IMG/VR virus record: IMGVR_UViG_3300005340_000007
Coordinates: 1 to 62,631 of that record
DNA: 62,631 bases
Strand: one strand, 5' to 3'
Source: a virus
A program made the position numbers and the translations under genes. This document shows positions 49,457 through 57,020 of this stretch, piece by piece (position 1 is the first letter of the stretch; every line of letters starts with the position of its first letter). The notes under the pieces are model-generated. The model was given only the letters and a program-made list of their open reading frames with translations. It did not search any database and was not told the origin of the DNA.

Positions 49457-50436
49457 TGCCGCCGGTCCGGCCGTCCGGGCTGCAGATCGCGGAGAAGTGC
49501 AGCCGCGGGCCGTGGCTGTCGCACCGCTACCCCGAGGAAAACCCCGCCACGCTGCACGGCAAGGCGGTCGACGATGACGTGTCCCGCGTCCTGGTCCAGG
49601 GTGGCGAGGCATCCACCAAGGAGGGCGCGGCGCTGGCCGCCTGGGCCCGCGGGCGCTTCTCCCCCGCGGCGAAGTTCTTCGTGCAGCACAAGGTGCAGTT
49701 GCTCGACCCGATCACGGGCGAGCTCATCACCGAAGGCACGCCCGACCTGCTGGTGCTGGACGGCACCCGTCTCATCGACGTCGACTGGAAGAAGAAGGGG
49801 CAGCTCTACGCGGGGTACCTCGAGATGCCCGACAACAACCTGCAGCAGATGGCGTACGCCGTCGCGGCGGGCATGGAGTTCAACGTCGAGGAGGTGCAGA
49901 TCATCCTGGCCTGCTTCGACGACAGGGGCATCACGCCGATCGAAGGTCCGGTGCTGGAGGGCAGCACGTGGTGGCCGCTCATCGACCGCATCAAAGCGAT
50001 CCCTCACGTCGACCTGGAGGGCGCCGAGCCGCAGGCGACCAAGGGTGACCACTGCGACAGTTGCTACCAGCGGATGCATTGCTCGGCCTACCTGCTTCCG
50101 GCAACGCTGGAGAGCGTGCCGGTGGCGCTGGTCCCGTTCGCGGAGCCCGGCACCGGCCTGACGGGCAAGGAGGTGCTGGCGGCGCTCGATTGGTTGGAGA
50201 AGGCTGACGAGGCCATCAAGCTGGCCAAGTCGCTCCGCGACCTGTGCGAGGGGCAGGTCGAGACCTTCGCGCGGATCCACGGACCCATCCGCAAGGGCGA
50301 CAAGGAATGGGGGCCGTCGCCATCCAACGGCCAGCGTCGCGGCCCCACGCTCGGAGAGCTCGAAGCGCAGGGCCTCGGTCACCTCATCAAGCCGGGGAAG
50401 CCGGGGGTGAAGTTCGGCTGGAAGAAGGTGGCGTGA
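49456..50436 (+). CDS. RecB/Cas4-like PD-(D/E)XK nuclease with predicted Fe-S cluster
   Basis: A 326-residue protein similar to DUF2800 and Cas4-like nucleases. Active site: EGTPDLLVLDG (Asp97) and LIDVDWKKKG (Asp110, Lys112), then QMAYAVAAGM. Cys15 in the N-terminal part and Cys200, Cys203, Cys209 (HCDSCYQRMHC) match the split four-Cys layout that binds [4Fe-4S] in AddB and Cas4. It likely resects DNA ends for the upstream annealing protein. Confidence 0.82.
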   Translation: MPPVRPSGLQIAEKCSRGPWLSHRYPEENPATLHGKAVDDDVSRVLVQGGEASTKEGAALAAWARGRFSPAAKFFVQHKVQLLDPITGELITEGTPDLLVLDGTRLIDVDWKKKGQLYAGYLEMPDNNLQQMAYAVAAGMEFNVEEVQIILACFDDRGITPIEGPVLEGSTWWPLIDRIKAIPHVDLEGAEPQATKGDHCDSCYQRMHCSAYLLPATLESVPVALVPFAEPGTGLTGKEVLAALDWLEKADEAIKLAKSLRDLCEGQVETFARIHGPIRKGDKEWGPSPSNGQRRGPTLGELEAQGLGHLIKPGKPGVKFGWKKVA

Positions 50437-51026
50437 TGGCGACCCTTTGCACGTGTCGCCACGAGTGGCTCGTCCATGCGAAGGGCGGCTTGGGCGGAGG
50501 CTGTTCCATCGAGGACTGCCCATGCGCCGGGTTCAAGGCTGGGGCGCCGTCGCATATCTTCACACCTGGCTCCAGCAAGGAGGATCTCGTCGCCAAGGCG
50601 GAGGCCGCTCGGGCCGTCGACCTCTGGGCCCGCGTGGTCACCATCTGGGAATCGGACGACGGGCCCACCAAGGCGCACGACCCCGAGATCCTCGAGCGCA
50701 TCGCCGGCGTGATCGACGAGTGGCATGGTTTCGCGGGCGTGCCCAAGGCGGACGCGGCGAGCGCGGAGGAGGAGGACGACGACTCGGCTTTCGCGTTCAT
50801 CGCGCACGAGGGGCTGGTCGATGAATACAACGCGTGGTGCGAACGAGCGCCAGAGCGCGAGCAGCAGAACGCCCTCTTCAAAGTCTGGTGGGCGGAGCGC
50901 AAAGCCGCCCAGGCTGCAGCCGGCTGCACCCACCCCGATGGAGAGAAGTGCCTGAACTGCGACGACGGCGGCTTCGCCGCGTGGTTGGCGAAGCGGAACA
51001 AGCAGGCGATGCAGGAGGGCACATGA
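50436..51026 (+). CDS. Hypothetical protein with Cys clusters at both ends, 196 aa
   Basis: ATG 50436 overlaps the previous stop by one base. N-terminal CTCRHEWLVHAKGGLGGGCSIEDCPCAGF is a zinc-binding type often seen in phage and actinobacterial proteins; C-terminal GCTHPDGEKCLNCDDGGF is a second site. A helical middle lies between. Function unknown. Confidence 0.65.
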   Translation: MATLCTCRHEWLVHAKGGLGGGCSIEDCPCAGFKAGAPSHIFTPGSSKEDLVAKAEAARAVDLWARVVTIWESDDGPTKAHDPEILERIAGVIDEWHGFAGVPKADAASAEEEDDDSAFAFIAHEGLVDEYNAWCERAPEREQQNALFKVWWAERKAAQAAAGCTHPDGEKCLNCDDGGFAAWLAKRNKQAMQEGT

Positions 51027-51313
51027 AGCCCGCCGAGTTCGTCTACTGCAACGAGAGCATCCCCCATCACATGTGGGAGCCGCTCACCGGGTACATCGAG
51101 CGGCACGAGCCCGTGGGCCACTTCCTGACGGCGCTGTTGTCCAACGATTTGCGTGGCGCGGTCGGCTTCGCGGACAACTCCAACGTCCGCGTGCTGCACG
51201 TGTATGTCGCCTATCTCAACATGCACGCTCCGGCCGTGTGCTGGGGCAATCGCGAGGCGGTGGCGTGGTGGCTCGCGCGCGCCGTGAAGCCGGAGGCACC
51301 CACGCCCGGCTGA
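51023..51313 (+). CDS. Hypothetical protein, 96 aa
   Basis: ATG 51023 in an ATGA overlap. FVYCNESIPHHMWEPLTGYIERHEPVGHFLTALLSNDLRGAVGFADNSN and YVAYLNMHAPAVCWGNREAV form a compact, mostly helical protein. Similar short proteins with N-D-L-x-x-A-x-x-x-A-D motifs occur in phages; role unknown. Confidence 0.65.
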   Translation: MKPAEFVYCNESIPHHMWEPLTGYIERHEPVGHFLTALLSNDLRGAVGFADNSNVRVLHVYVAYLNMHAPAVCWGNREAVAWWLARAVKPEAPTPG

Positions 51314-51322
51314 CCCAACAGT

Positions 51323-51361
51323 TTTCCCCATCCGGCCGGCCGAACATCCAGCCCGGGGAAA
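51323..51361 (+). other. Stem-loop in a 180-bp intergenic stretch
   Basis: TTTCCCC (51323-51329) and GGGGAAA (51355-51361) are complementary and enclose an inner palindrome GGCCGGCC. The whole gap 51314-51493 shows no convincing gene. Could be an mRNA structure or small RNA element. Confidence 0.3.
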
Positions 51362-51493
51362 GCGCCATCCAGGAAGGGGGAGGTCTGCGGCGAACACTCA
51401 GCCCCCGCAAAAGGCATGAACCCTGGCCACGCCGAGGACCGGCCGAGTGGCTCCCGTAAGGGGCCAACCAACCACCGACACCAGGAGCGCAGG

Positions 51494-51862
51494 ATGAGCG
51501 GGATCGACATGAAGGACGTGGTCAAGGAGGCGATGTTCAACGCCCTCGACCAGGCGAAGCGCGATGAGCTGGTGAAGGGCGCGCTGGCGGCGTTGCTCAA
51601 GGAGCCTGCGCTGGGCTACGGCCAGAAAGCTGCGTCGCCCCTGCAGGATGCTTTTGAGAACGAGGCGCGGCAGATCTGCCGCGCGTTGGTGAAGGAGTTC
51701 CTGAGTGGCGAATCGCCCGAGGCCGCGAAGCTGCGCGAGGGCATCCGCGACCTCGTGGTTAGAGGCTGGGAGAAGGCGTTGAGCCGGGGCGACGATATCG
51801 TCGACAAGCTGGCCAACTCGATCGCCTACAACATATCGATGTCGTCGTCCCGGGATCGGTGA
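51494..51862 (+). CDS. Hypothetical helical protein, 122 aa
   Basis: ATG 51494 follows CAGGAG; an upstream in-frame ATG (51416) lacks a ribosome site. Helical throughout (DMKDVVKEAMFNALDQAKRDELVKGALAALL; EARQICRALVKEFL). Not recognised. Confidence 0.65.
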   Translation: MSGIDMKDVVKEAMFNALDQAKRDELVKGALAALLKEPALGYGQKAASPLQDAFENEARQICRALVKEFLSGESPEAAKLREGIRDLVVRGWEKALSRGDDIVDKLANSIAYNISMSSSRDR

Positions 51863-52254
51863 TGGCCACCCCATTCGAAGGCTGGGCCATCGTCGAAATC
51901 TTCGGCCACCGGCGCCTCGCCGGCTTCGTCCGCGAGGTCGAGATCTTCGGCGCGAAGATGGCGCAGGTGGAGGTGCCGGCGCTGCCGGAGATGCAGCTCA
52001 TCTTCGGCACCGCGCCCGCGCTGCCGCCGTTCGTCCAGCGCCTCGCTGGCGCGGCCATCTTCAGCATCACCGAGGTGACCGAAGAGGCGGCGCTGCAGGC
52101 CGCGGCGAACATCCGCGCCAAGGCGCCGCTCGAGATCACGGGTGAGTTCGCGCCGACGGTGCGCCGGCTGGAGGCTGCGCGGGACGAGTCGTCCGAGGTG
52201 GAGATCGGTCCCCGCGACGACGACGCGTCCGGGTACGACGGGAAGCCCTGGTGA
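51862..52254 (+). CDS. Hypothetical beta-rich protein, 130 aa
   Basis: ATG 51862 (GTG 51859 is an alternative). FEGWAIVEIFGHRRLAGFVREVEIFGAKMAQVEVPALPEMQLIFG resembles a recurrent phage protein type of unknown function that begins G-W-x-I-V-E-I-x-G-H. The C-terminus is charged. Overlaps the next gene. Confidence 0.68.
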   Translation: MATPFEGWAIVEIFGHRRLAGFVREVEIFGAKMAQVEVPALPEMQLIFGTAPALPPFVQRLAGAAIFSITEVTEEAALQAAANIRAKAPLEITGEFAPTVRRLEAARDESSEVEIGPRDDDASGYDGKPW

Positions 52255-52550
52255 TGGCCAGCCTGCAACTCGATCGCGTGACTGCACTTATCCGAACCGC
52301 GGGGCAGGCCGGGTTCGTCGCCGTCCGCGGCGATGGCGGGCCATCCGTCGACCTCTTCATCAAGAATGGCGCCCTCTGCCTGGGCCTGAAGGGGCGGATG
52401 AACGGCGGGCGACGCAACCCCGGTGATGTCGATGGCGGTGTGATCGAGATCAGCGTGGCAGTGCCGGCCGGTAAGGATGGGCCGGCCGTCGCGTTGGCCC
52501 ACGTGCAGCACGCGGTCGACGCTCTTGCTCTGCGAAAGGCTGGAGGATGA
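52254..52550 (+). CDS. Hypothetical protein, 98 aa
   Basis: ATG 52254 (GTG 52251 possible). Small alpha/beta protein (VTALIRTAGQAGFVAVRGDGGPSVDLFIKNGALCLGLKGRM; VIEISVAVPAG). Overlaps neighbours by 1-4 bases. Not recognised. Confidence 0.6.
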   Translation: MASLQLDRVTALIRTAGQAGFVAVRGDGGPSVDLFIKNGALCLGLKGRMNGGRRNPGDVDGGVIEISVAVPAGKDGPAVALAHVQHAVDALALRKAGG

Positions 52551-53200
52551 CGGACGACATCGACGCCTACCCCCTCGCGTGGCCCGTCGGCTGGCACCGG
52601 GCGACGACCCGGGAGCGGGCTCGCTTCGGGGTGGTGGGTGTCCGTCGCAGCGAGAGTGGCGCGGCCTGGAAGCAGCGGCGCGAGATCACACTTGCGGAAG
52701 GCCGCGACCGTCTGCTCGAGCAGCTCAACATGATGGGGGTGGCGAACATCGTCATCTCCAGCAACGCGCGTCTGCGCAAGGATGGCGGGCTCTACAGCGA
52801 CCAGCGCAACCCCGACGACCCGGGCGCGGCGGTCTACTTTCGGATGCCTGACGAACGGGGCAATACTCAGCCGCGCGTGCTTGCATGCGACAAGTGGGAT
52901 CGGCTGGCTGACAACCTCGCGGCGCTTGCGGCGCACGTCGCGGCCCTGCGCGGGATCGACCGCTGGGGCGTGGGCTCCCTGGCCCAGGCCTTCGCCGGGT
53001 ACAAGGCACTGGCCGCGGTGGGCGAGCGGCCCAGGTGGTGGCAGGTGATGGGGTTCAAGCAGCGTCCCGGTGCCACTGCTGCCGAGGCCAAGTACCTCGA
53101 GCTGATGCAGAAGCACCACCCGGACAAAGGTGGCAACCCGAACCAAGCCGCCGAGATAAACGCCGCCTGGCAAGAGGGGCGGGAGGAGATGGGCCTTTGA
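52547..53200 (+). CDS. Phage protein with C-terminal J-domain-like segment
   Basis: A 217-residue protein. Residues 1-150 form an unknown domain (YPLAWPVGWHRA, MGVANIVISSNARLRKDGGLYSDQR, YFRMPDERG, LACDKWDRLADNLAALAAHVAALRGIDRWG). Residues 164-212 carry WWQVMGF, a helix, and KHHPDKGGN with the HPD motif at 191-193, then AAEINAAWQEG, as in J domains. It may recruit host DnaK to a phage complex, such as replication or recombination. The strand-rich part has relatives in many phages. Confidence 0.82.
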   Translation: MTDDIDAYPLAWPVGWHRATTRERARFGVVGVRRSESGAAWKQRREITLAEGRDRLLEQLNMMGVANIVISSNARLRKDGGLYSDQRNPDDPGAAVYFRMPDERGNTQPRVLACDKWDRLADNLAALAAHVAALRGIDRWGVGSLAQAFAGYKALAAVGERPRWWQVMGFKQRPGATAAEAKYLELMQKHHPDKGGNPNQAAEINAAWQEGREEMGL

Positions 53201-53289
53201 TCGCTCTTGTCGAACCGCTCCGCGGTGAGCACCCTTACAGCAGGGAAAGGCGCCCCCCGGTTCCGCGGGAGGCGAAAAGGTGGGGTTCC

Positions 53290-53547
53290 ATGAACTACGC
53301 GCAGCACGAAACCCGGTCCACGATACTGCCTCACGCCATGGACTGGATCCGCACCACGCCCGCCGACAACGCGGAGTTGCGCAAGTCACCGCGACCGGTG
53401 ATCGCGCAGTGGCATGGCGAGCTGCCGACCTGCCTCGTCATCCTCTTCGAAGACGGGACGATCCACGCCGACGGTGGCGTGCCGGTCGAGCTGCTGCCCT
53501 ACGTGCAGGCGGAGTGGCACGTGTTCTTGCGGGGGAAGATCGCGTGA
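53290..53547 (+). CDS. Hypothetical protein, 85 aa
   Basis: ATG 53290, after a purine-rich stretch. MDWIRTTPADNAELRKSPRPVIAQWHGELPTCLVILFEDGTIHADGG, a small alpha/beta protein. GTGA overlap with the next gene. Not recognised. Confidence 0.6.
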   Translation: MNYAQHETRSTILPHAMDWIRTTPADNAELRKSPRPVIAQWHGELPTCLVILFEDGTIHADGGVPVELLPYVQAEWHVFLRGKIA

Positions 53548-53789
53548 GCGAGGTCCGTTGTCCCTATTGCGGGTTCAGGTTCGGAGCATTCGCGGTGAAC
53601 GCCGACGAGTTCCCCGCTCTCGCGCCTATCGTGTGCGAGAGCTGCGGCCAGGTGGGCCTGCTGGAGAACCGCGTGGCCCGCAAGCTTGCCGATGGTGAGC
53701 TCGAACAGTTGAAGCTGGCGCCGGTGTGGAAGGAGTTCCTCGAGCCGGCCCTTGAGATCATCGAGCGCGAGAAGGGGAAGCGGTCGTGA
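53544..53789 (+). CDS. Zinc-ribbon protein, 81 aa
   Basis: GTG 53544. CPYCG (6-10) and CESCG (about 31-35) form a four-Cys zinc ribbon of the type found in phage helper proteins; a helical C-terminus follows (ARKLADGELEQLKLAP). Function unknown. Confidence 0.68.
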   Translation: MSEVRCPYCGFRFGAFAVNADEFPALAPIVCESCGQVGLLENRVARKLADGELEQLKLAPVWKEFLEPALEIIEREKGKRS

Positions 53790-54148
53790 CCCGGCCCGAG
53801 GACGTTGAGTCCCTCGCCCGGGTTTTACACGCCGCCGGCAAAGAGGCCGTCGAGAAGGGCGCGGTGGTCAACCGCGTGCCGGGCCAGCCGTTCCTCGAAT
53901 GGGATGAGCTGCCCACCCACGCCCAGGAAGGGCGGCGAATCCAGGCGCGCTACCTCCTCGAGCGAGGGATGGTTTTCGACCCGCATCCCTGGGACGCGTT
54001 CCTGAAGGCTCGGCTGCGCGCGATCGACTGGATGAGCGAGGACGGGCAGTCGGCCGAATACATCGTCCACGCGCTGTCGCTCGACCCGGGCCAGCTGCAG
54101 CTCCTGCTCATGACCATCGCGAGCCACAAGGCCGAAGGCGTCTGGTGA
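53786..54148 (+). CDS. Hypothetical protein, 120 aa
   Basis: GTG 53786. Helical (DVESLARVLHAAGKEAVEKG, AQEGRRIQARYLLERGM, LRAIDWMSEDGQSAEYIVHALSLDPGQLQLLLMTI). Not recognised; coupled to its neighbours by overlaps. Confidence 0.62.
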   Translation: MTRPEDVESLARVLHAAGKEAVEKGAVVNRVPGQPFLEWDELPTHAQEGRRIQARYLLERGMVFDPHPWDAFLKARLRAIDWMSEDGQSAEYIVHALSLDPGQLQLLLMTIASHKAEGVW

Positions 54149-54318
54149 TGGGCAAGCGCGAGGAGCTGATCGGGACGGTGTTCGTGCGGCTGTCGCGGCA
54201 CCACCCTGAGCGCTGCCTGCGCCTGCTGGCCAGGATGTGGGCCATGCTGGTCGAGGCCGAGCCCGACCTTTACGAGCCGCTGATGGCGGCGTTGGCCCGA
54301 GCGGAGGCGCGTCGGTGA
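54148..54318 (+). CDS. 56-aa hypothetical protein
   Basis: ATG 54148 shares its A with the previous TGA, and the stop overlaps the next GTG (54315). A helical basic peptide (REELIGTVFVRLSRHHPERC, LARMWAMLVEAEPDLYEPLM). Overlaps support translation. Confidence 0.55.
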   Translation: MGKREELIGTVFVRLSRHHPERCLRLLARMWAMLVEAEPDLYEPLMAALARAEARR

Positions 54319-54563
54319 GCTGCCAGCGCCTCGACCTGGGCGGGGGCGTCTCCGCCTGGATCTGCGGCGTCCGCGCCCCACGGCGCGCGGCATGCTCGGT
54401 CCCTCACTGCGAGCGGCCGGCGGCCGCGCTCTGCGACTTCCCCCTCAAAACCAAGACCTGCGACGCCAAGCTGTGCGAGACCCACCGGGTGAAGGTGGGC
54501 GATGACCGGGATCACTGCCCGGCCCACGCGCGGGCGGGGCAGCTGGCCTTGGGGGTGCGATGA
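54315..54563 (+). CDS. Cys-rich zinc-binding protein, 82 aa
   Basis: GTG 54315. CSVPHCERPAAALCDFPL, TCDAKLCETHRVKVG and HCPAHA match a recurrent phage Cys-rich family (C-x4-C ... C-D ... T-C-D-x-x-L-C-x-x-H). Probably binds two zinc ions. Function unknown. Confidence 0.68.
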   Translation: MSCQRLDLGGGVSAWICGVRAPRRAACSVPHCERPAAALCDFPLKTKTCDAKLCETHRVKVGDDRDHCPAHARAGQLALGVR

Positions 54564-54946
54564 CGCTCCCCGCGCTCACCGGCGAGACGCCCGTCATCAT
54601 CAGCGCGTATCTCGAGCACGACGGCAAGATCCACGTGGCCGCCGGCCAACTCTTCGCCCATTGCGCCGCCTGCGCGAAGACGTACCTCGACAGCTTCAAC
54701 AGCCGGTTCGCGATCGTGCAGACCGAGCCCACGTGTCTGCTCGACAAAGCCCGTGGCGAGTTGATCGAGTTGCCGCCGGTTTCTGCCGCCCCTCCTCCAT
54801 CTTGGGCACCATGGCGTTCTCCGTTCCGCTTGCCATACCAGGAGATGACCATGCTCAACGCCACCGACGATCCGCCGCCCGCCGACCCCAAGCCCACCGA
54901 CGATCCGCCCAAGGACGACGACAAGAAGCCGCCGGTCGACGAGTAG
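54560..54946 (+). CDS. Hypothetical protein, 128 aa
   Basis: ATG 54560 overlaps the previous stop. The first ~70 residues have FAHCAACAKTYLDSF (a CxxC site); the last ~30 are Pro/Asp/Lys-rich. An in-frame ATG at 54851 with AGGAG ahead could start a separate 31-residue acidic peptide. Confidence 0.58.
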   Translation: MTLPALTGETPVIISAYLEHDGKIHVAAGQLFAHCAACAKTYLDSFNSRFAIVQTEPTCLLDKARGELIELPPVSAAPPPSWAPWRSPFRLPYQEMTMLNATDDPPPADPKPTDDPPKDDDKKPPVDE

Positions 54947-54994
54947 GCGCGGCGCTGCAGGCGGGGGCGAGGTTGCGGCCGCAGGTTGGGGAGC

Positions 54995-55141
54995 ATGAGC
55001 AACCCGAAGCCCGCGCCGCCGCCCGCCCCCGTGGTCGTCGCTCCGCCGAACTTGCCGCCCGGCACACCGCCGGTCGAGCCGCCGCCTGCGCCGCTGCCCA
55101 TCAACCCGAGCGGAGCCGGCAAGCCTTTCGCGCCACCTTAG
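54995..55141 (+). CDS. 48-aa proline-rich peptide
   Basis: ATG 54995 after GGGGAG. About 40 percent Pro with Val and Ala; ends in TAG at 55139-55141. Such peptides occur in phages but have no known role. The next gene's ribosome site overlaps its stop. Confidence 0.45.
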   Translation: MSNPKPAPPPAPVVVAPPNLPPGTPPVEPPPAPLPINPSGAGKPFAPP

Positions 55142-55150
55142 GAGGTCCCC

Positions 55151-55330
55151 TTGTCTGCAACCGCGCTGCTCATCCTCGTCATCGTGGTCCTGCTCATCTG
55201 GGGCGGGCGCTGGTACGGCCCGGCGCCCCTGCGGGGCAACGACAACCTGCACTGGCTTCTCGTGCTGCTGGTGGTGTTGTTCGTGCTGCACGTGCTGGGT
55301 GTCATCCACATCAGTGGGCTGCGGAGGTAG
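55151..55330 (+). CDS. Two-TM membrane protein, 59 aa (DUF3309-like)
   Basis: TTG 55151, with GGAGG five bases upstream, gives ATALLILVIVVLLIWGG and WLLVLLVVLFVLHVLGVI, two hydrophobic helices with a short polar loop (RWYGPAPLRGNDN). The layout resembles DUF3309 proteins and also small class II-type holins. Confidence 0.6.
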   Translation: MSATALLILVIVVLLIWGGRWYGPAPLRGNDNLHWLLVLLVVLFVLHVLGVIHISGLRR

Positions 55331-55336
55331 GGTGCG

Positions 55337-55597
55337 GTGGCCGCGCCACCCGGCGCCGTGGTCGGCATCTACTACGACGCCCGGGTGGCAGTCGAGCCAG
55401 GCCATGCGATCGTGACCACCACCGGCCGGGTCTATGTGGTGATGGTAGCGCGCCGGCAGACTCGCGGCGCGCACCGCGGGCGCTGGCACCTGCGCTGTCT
55501 GGTGGGCGACGAGCCGCCGCCGGCGGGGACGGTCGTCCACCCGCTGCGGTGGTACAAGCGGGGTCGCAAAACTGAACGACTGAACGTCAGGCGTTAA
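55337..55597 (+). CDS. Hypothetical basic beta-rich protein, 86 aa
   Basis: GTG 55337. AVVGIYYDARVAVEPGHAIVTTTGRVYVVMVARRQTRG and RWHLRCLVGDEPP form a small beta barrel-like sequence with a basic C-terminus. Probably nucleic-acid binding; not recognised. End of the long + transcript. Confidence 0.62.
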   Translation: MAAPPGAVVGIYYDARVAVEPGHAIVTTTGRVYVVMVARRQTRGAHRGRWHLRCLVGDEPPPAGTVVHPLRWYKRGRKTERLNVRR

Positions 55598-55672
55598 GTT
55601 CTGGTCTTTCTGCTGGCCGGGGCCCGACGCCACGTCGCGCCAGTCCTGGCTGACGTGGTAGGAAGGCGACTC

Positions 55673-56560
55673 ATGCGAGCCGCCGCATTCTGCCTCCTCC
55701 TGGCCTCGGGCTGCCTCAACCTCAACGCGGGCCCGATCCCCGCCTGCGACGAGCCCGACGCCGATCCGGTCAGCTGCAGGGGGCTGAACCATCTCGATGC
55801 GACCGTCGATGTCGCGCGCGCGGGCTCCGCGCCCGACGCTGATGCCGGCGCGCCGCCGGTGGTCACGGTCGACGCTGAAGCGCCGCCAGCCGATCTGGCG
55901 CCCGTGGCCGAGGCGGCCGCGCCGGCCGTGGACACCGCCCCGGTCGTGGACGTCCCCGTCGATGCTCCCGCGCCCCTGCCAGACGTCGCGCCCGCGATCG
56001 ACATGGCGCCGGCGGCGCCCCACTGCCCGGCGCCGGGGTTCCTCAGCTGCTCGGCCGGTGAATGCGTCAGCCGCGCGCACGCGTTCGAAGGCGGCAGCCT
56101 CGAGGGCGCCCACGTGAACGCCGCGGTGACGTCCGACTTCTCGAAGGCGCTGCGCGGGCCAGTCGAGATCCGCCCCTTCCAGGGCGGCCACTGGCTGGCG
56201 GCCGACGTGCATTTCACGACCGACATCGCCGCGATCTCGTTCATCGTGCCCATCTGCCCGGCGGCCAGCTCGGCGGCGCTGCGGGGGAAGACCTTCTCGG
56301 CGAAGCTGTGGGTGGCCGGGCCGCCGCTGTCGAACGGATCGCTGCTGTCGGCCGCCACCAGCATCCCGATCGGCTTCCTGATCGCCTCGCGCCAGAACGT
56401 CGCCCAGGGCGTTGAGATCCCGGTGGTGGGCCAGTTCCCGGACAGCGACGTCTCGGACAAGGTGGTCGAGGTCGAGATCGGCGTGGCCGTGCGGGACACC
56501 AAGATGCTGGCGCCGTGGGACGGCACGGTCTACTTGGACGAGATCGTCGTCGGCGAGTAG
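55673..56560 (+). CDS. Lipoprotein with Asp/Ala/Pro linker
   Basis: ATG 55673 (after aggaagg); 295 residues. Signal peptide with lipobox LASGC (Cys14). A long low-complexity linker (about 45-118, Asp-Ala-Pro-Val) as in myxobacterial lipoproteins, then CPAPGFLSCSAGECV and a beta-rich domain (FEGGSLEGAHVNAA, VEIGVAVRDTKM, GTVYLDEIVVGE) that looks like a carbohydrate-binding-type sandwich. Predicted outer-membrane protein expressed by the lysogen. Tail overlaps the convergent gene by 31 bases. Confidence 0.8.
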   Translation: MRAAAFCLLLASGCLNLNAGPIPACDEPDADPVSCRGLNHLDATVDVARAGSAPDADAGAPPVVTVDAEAPPADLAPVAEAAAPAVDTAPVVDVPVDAPAPLPDVAPAIDMAPAAPHCPAPGFLSCSAGECVSRAHAFEGGSLEGAHVNAAVTSDFSKALRGPVEIRPFQGGHWLAADVHFTTDIAAISFIVPICPAASSAALRGKTFSAKLWVAGPPLSNGSLLSAATSIPIGFLIASRQNVAQGVEIPVVGQFPDSDVSDKVVEVEIGVAVRDTKMLAPWDGTVYLDEIVVGE

Positions 56561-56955
56561 GGCGTCTTCTCCTGCCCGGCCGCGCGCCGGGCGTCGACCT
56601 CGAACCAGTTCGCCCGATACCCACGCAGCGCCAGCTGCACCAGATACGCGAGCGGGTAGAAGACCCCCAGCACCAGCGCCTGGTCGACGTGCCGGTGCTC
56701 GTGCTTCTGGATCGTCGAGTACGGGGGCTGCCAGAAGAAAATCGTCCAGCCCAGCGTGAAGGCGCCCCAGTTCCGCGTCGTCATCCAGACGGCGAAACGG
56801 CCGCGGCAGACCAGCTCGAGCGCGCCGCCCGTCCATTCGGCGTGTTGGACCCAGCCCATGGTGACGAAGAGCCAGGCGGCCGCCAGTCCCACCATGGCGT
56901 ACGGCATCGACCACACGTAACCCAGGAAGCGCAGCGCCCGATGGAGACGGGTCAT
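56530..56955 (-). CDS. Membrane protein with HEHRH (HExxH) motif
   Basis: A 141-residue protein. TM helices at about 16-34, 64-76 and 93-110. QKHEHRHVDQALVLG has His85, Glu86, His89, and RANWFEVDARRAAG offers Glu119 as a third ligand. The HExxH-V-x-Q ... N-x-F-E-V-x-A-R pattern resembles membrane or secreted zinc-peptidase-like proteins. Start overlaps the stop of a tiny ORF. Downstream of the spanin-like pair. Confidence 0.68.
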   Translation of the reverse strand: MTRLHRALRFLGYVWSMPYAMVGLAAAWLFVTMGWVQHAEWTGGALELVCRGRFAVWMTTRNWGAFTLGWTIFFWQPPYSTIQKHEHRHVDQALVLGVFYPLAYLVQLALRGYRANWFEVDARRAAGQEKTPYSPTTISSK

Positions 56956-57020
56956 CGCGCCCCCTGGGCGGGCAGGAGAGCCTCGTGCGCCCGTTTTGTG
57001 CCACGGCGCCGGGCGATCAT
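56952..57020 (-). CDS. 22-aa micro-ORF
   Basis: ATG 57020 overlaps the stop of the gene upstream, and its TGA overlaps the ATG of the HEHRH gene. It encodes a basic peptide starting MIARRRGTKRAHE. It may serve for translational coupling rather than as a working protein. Confidence 0.4.
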   Translation of the reverse strand: MIARRRGTKRAHEALLPAQGAR

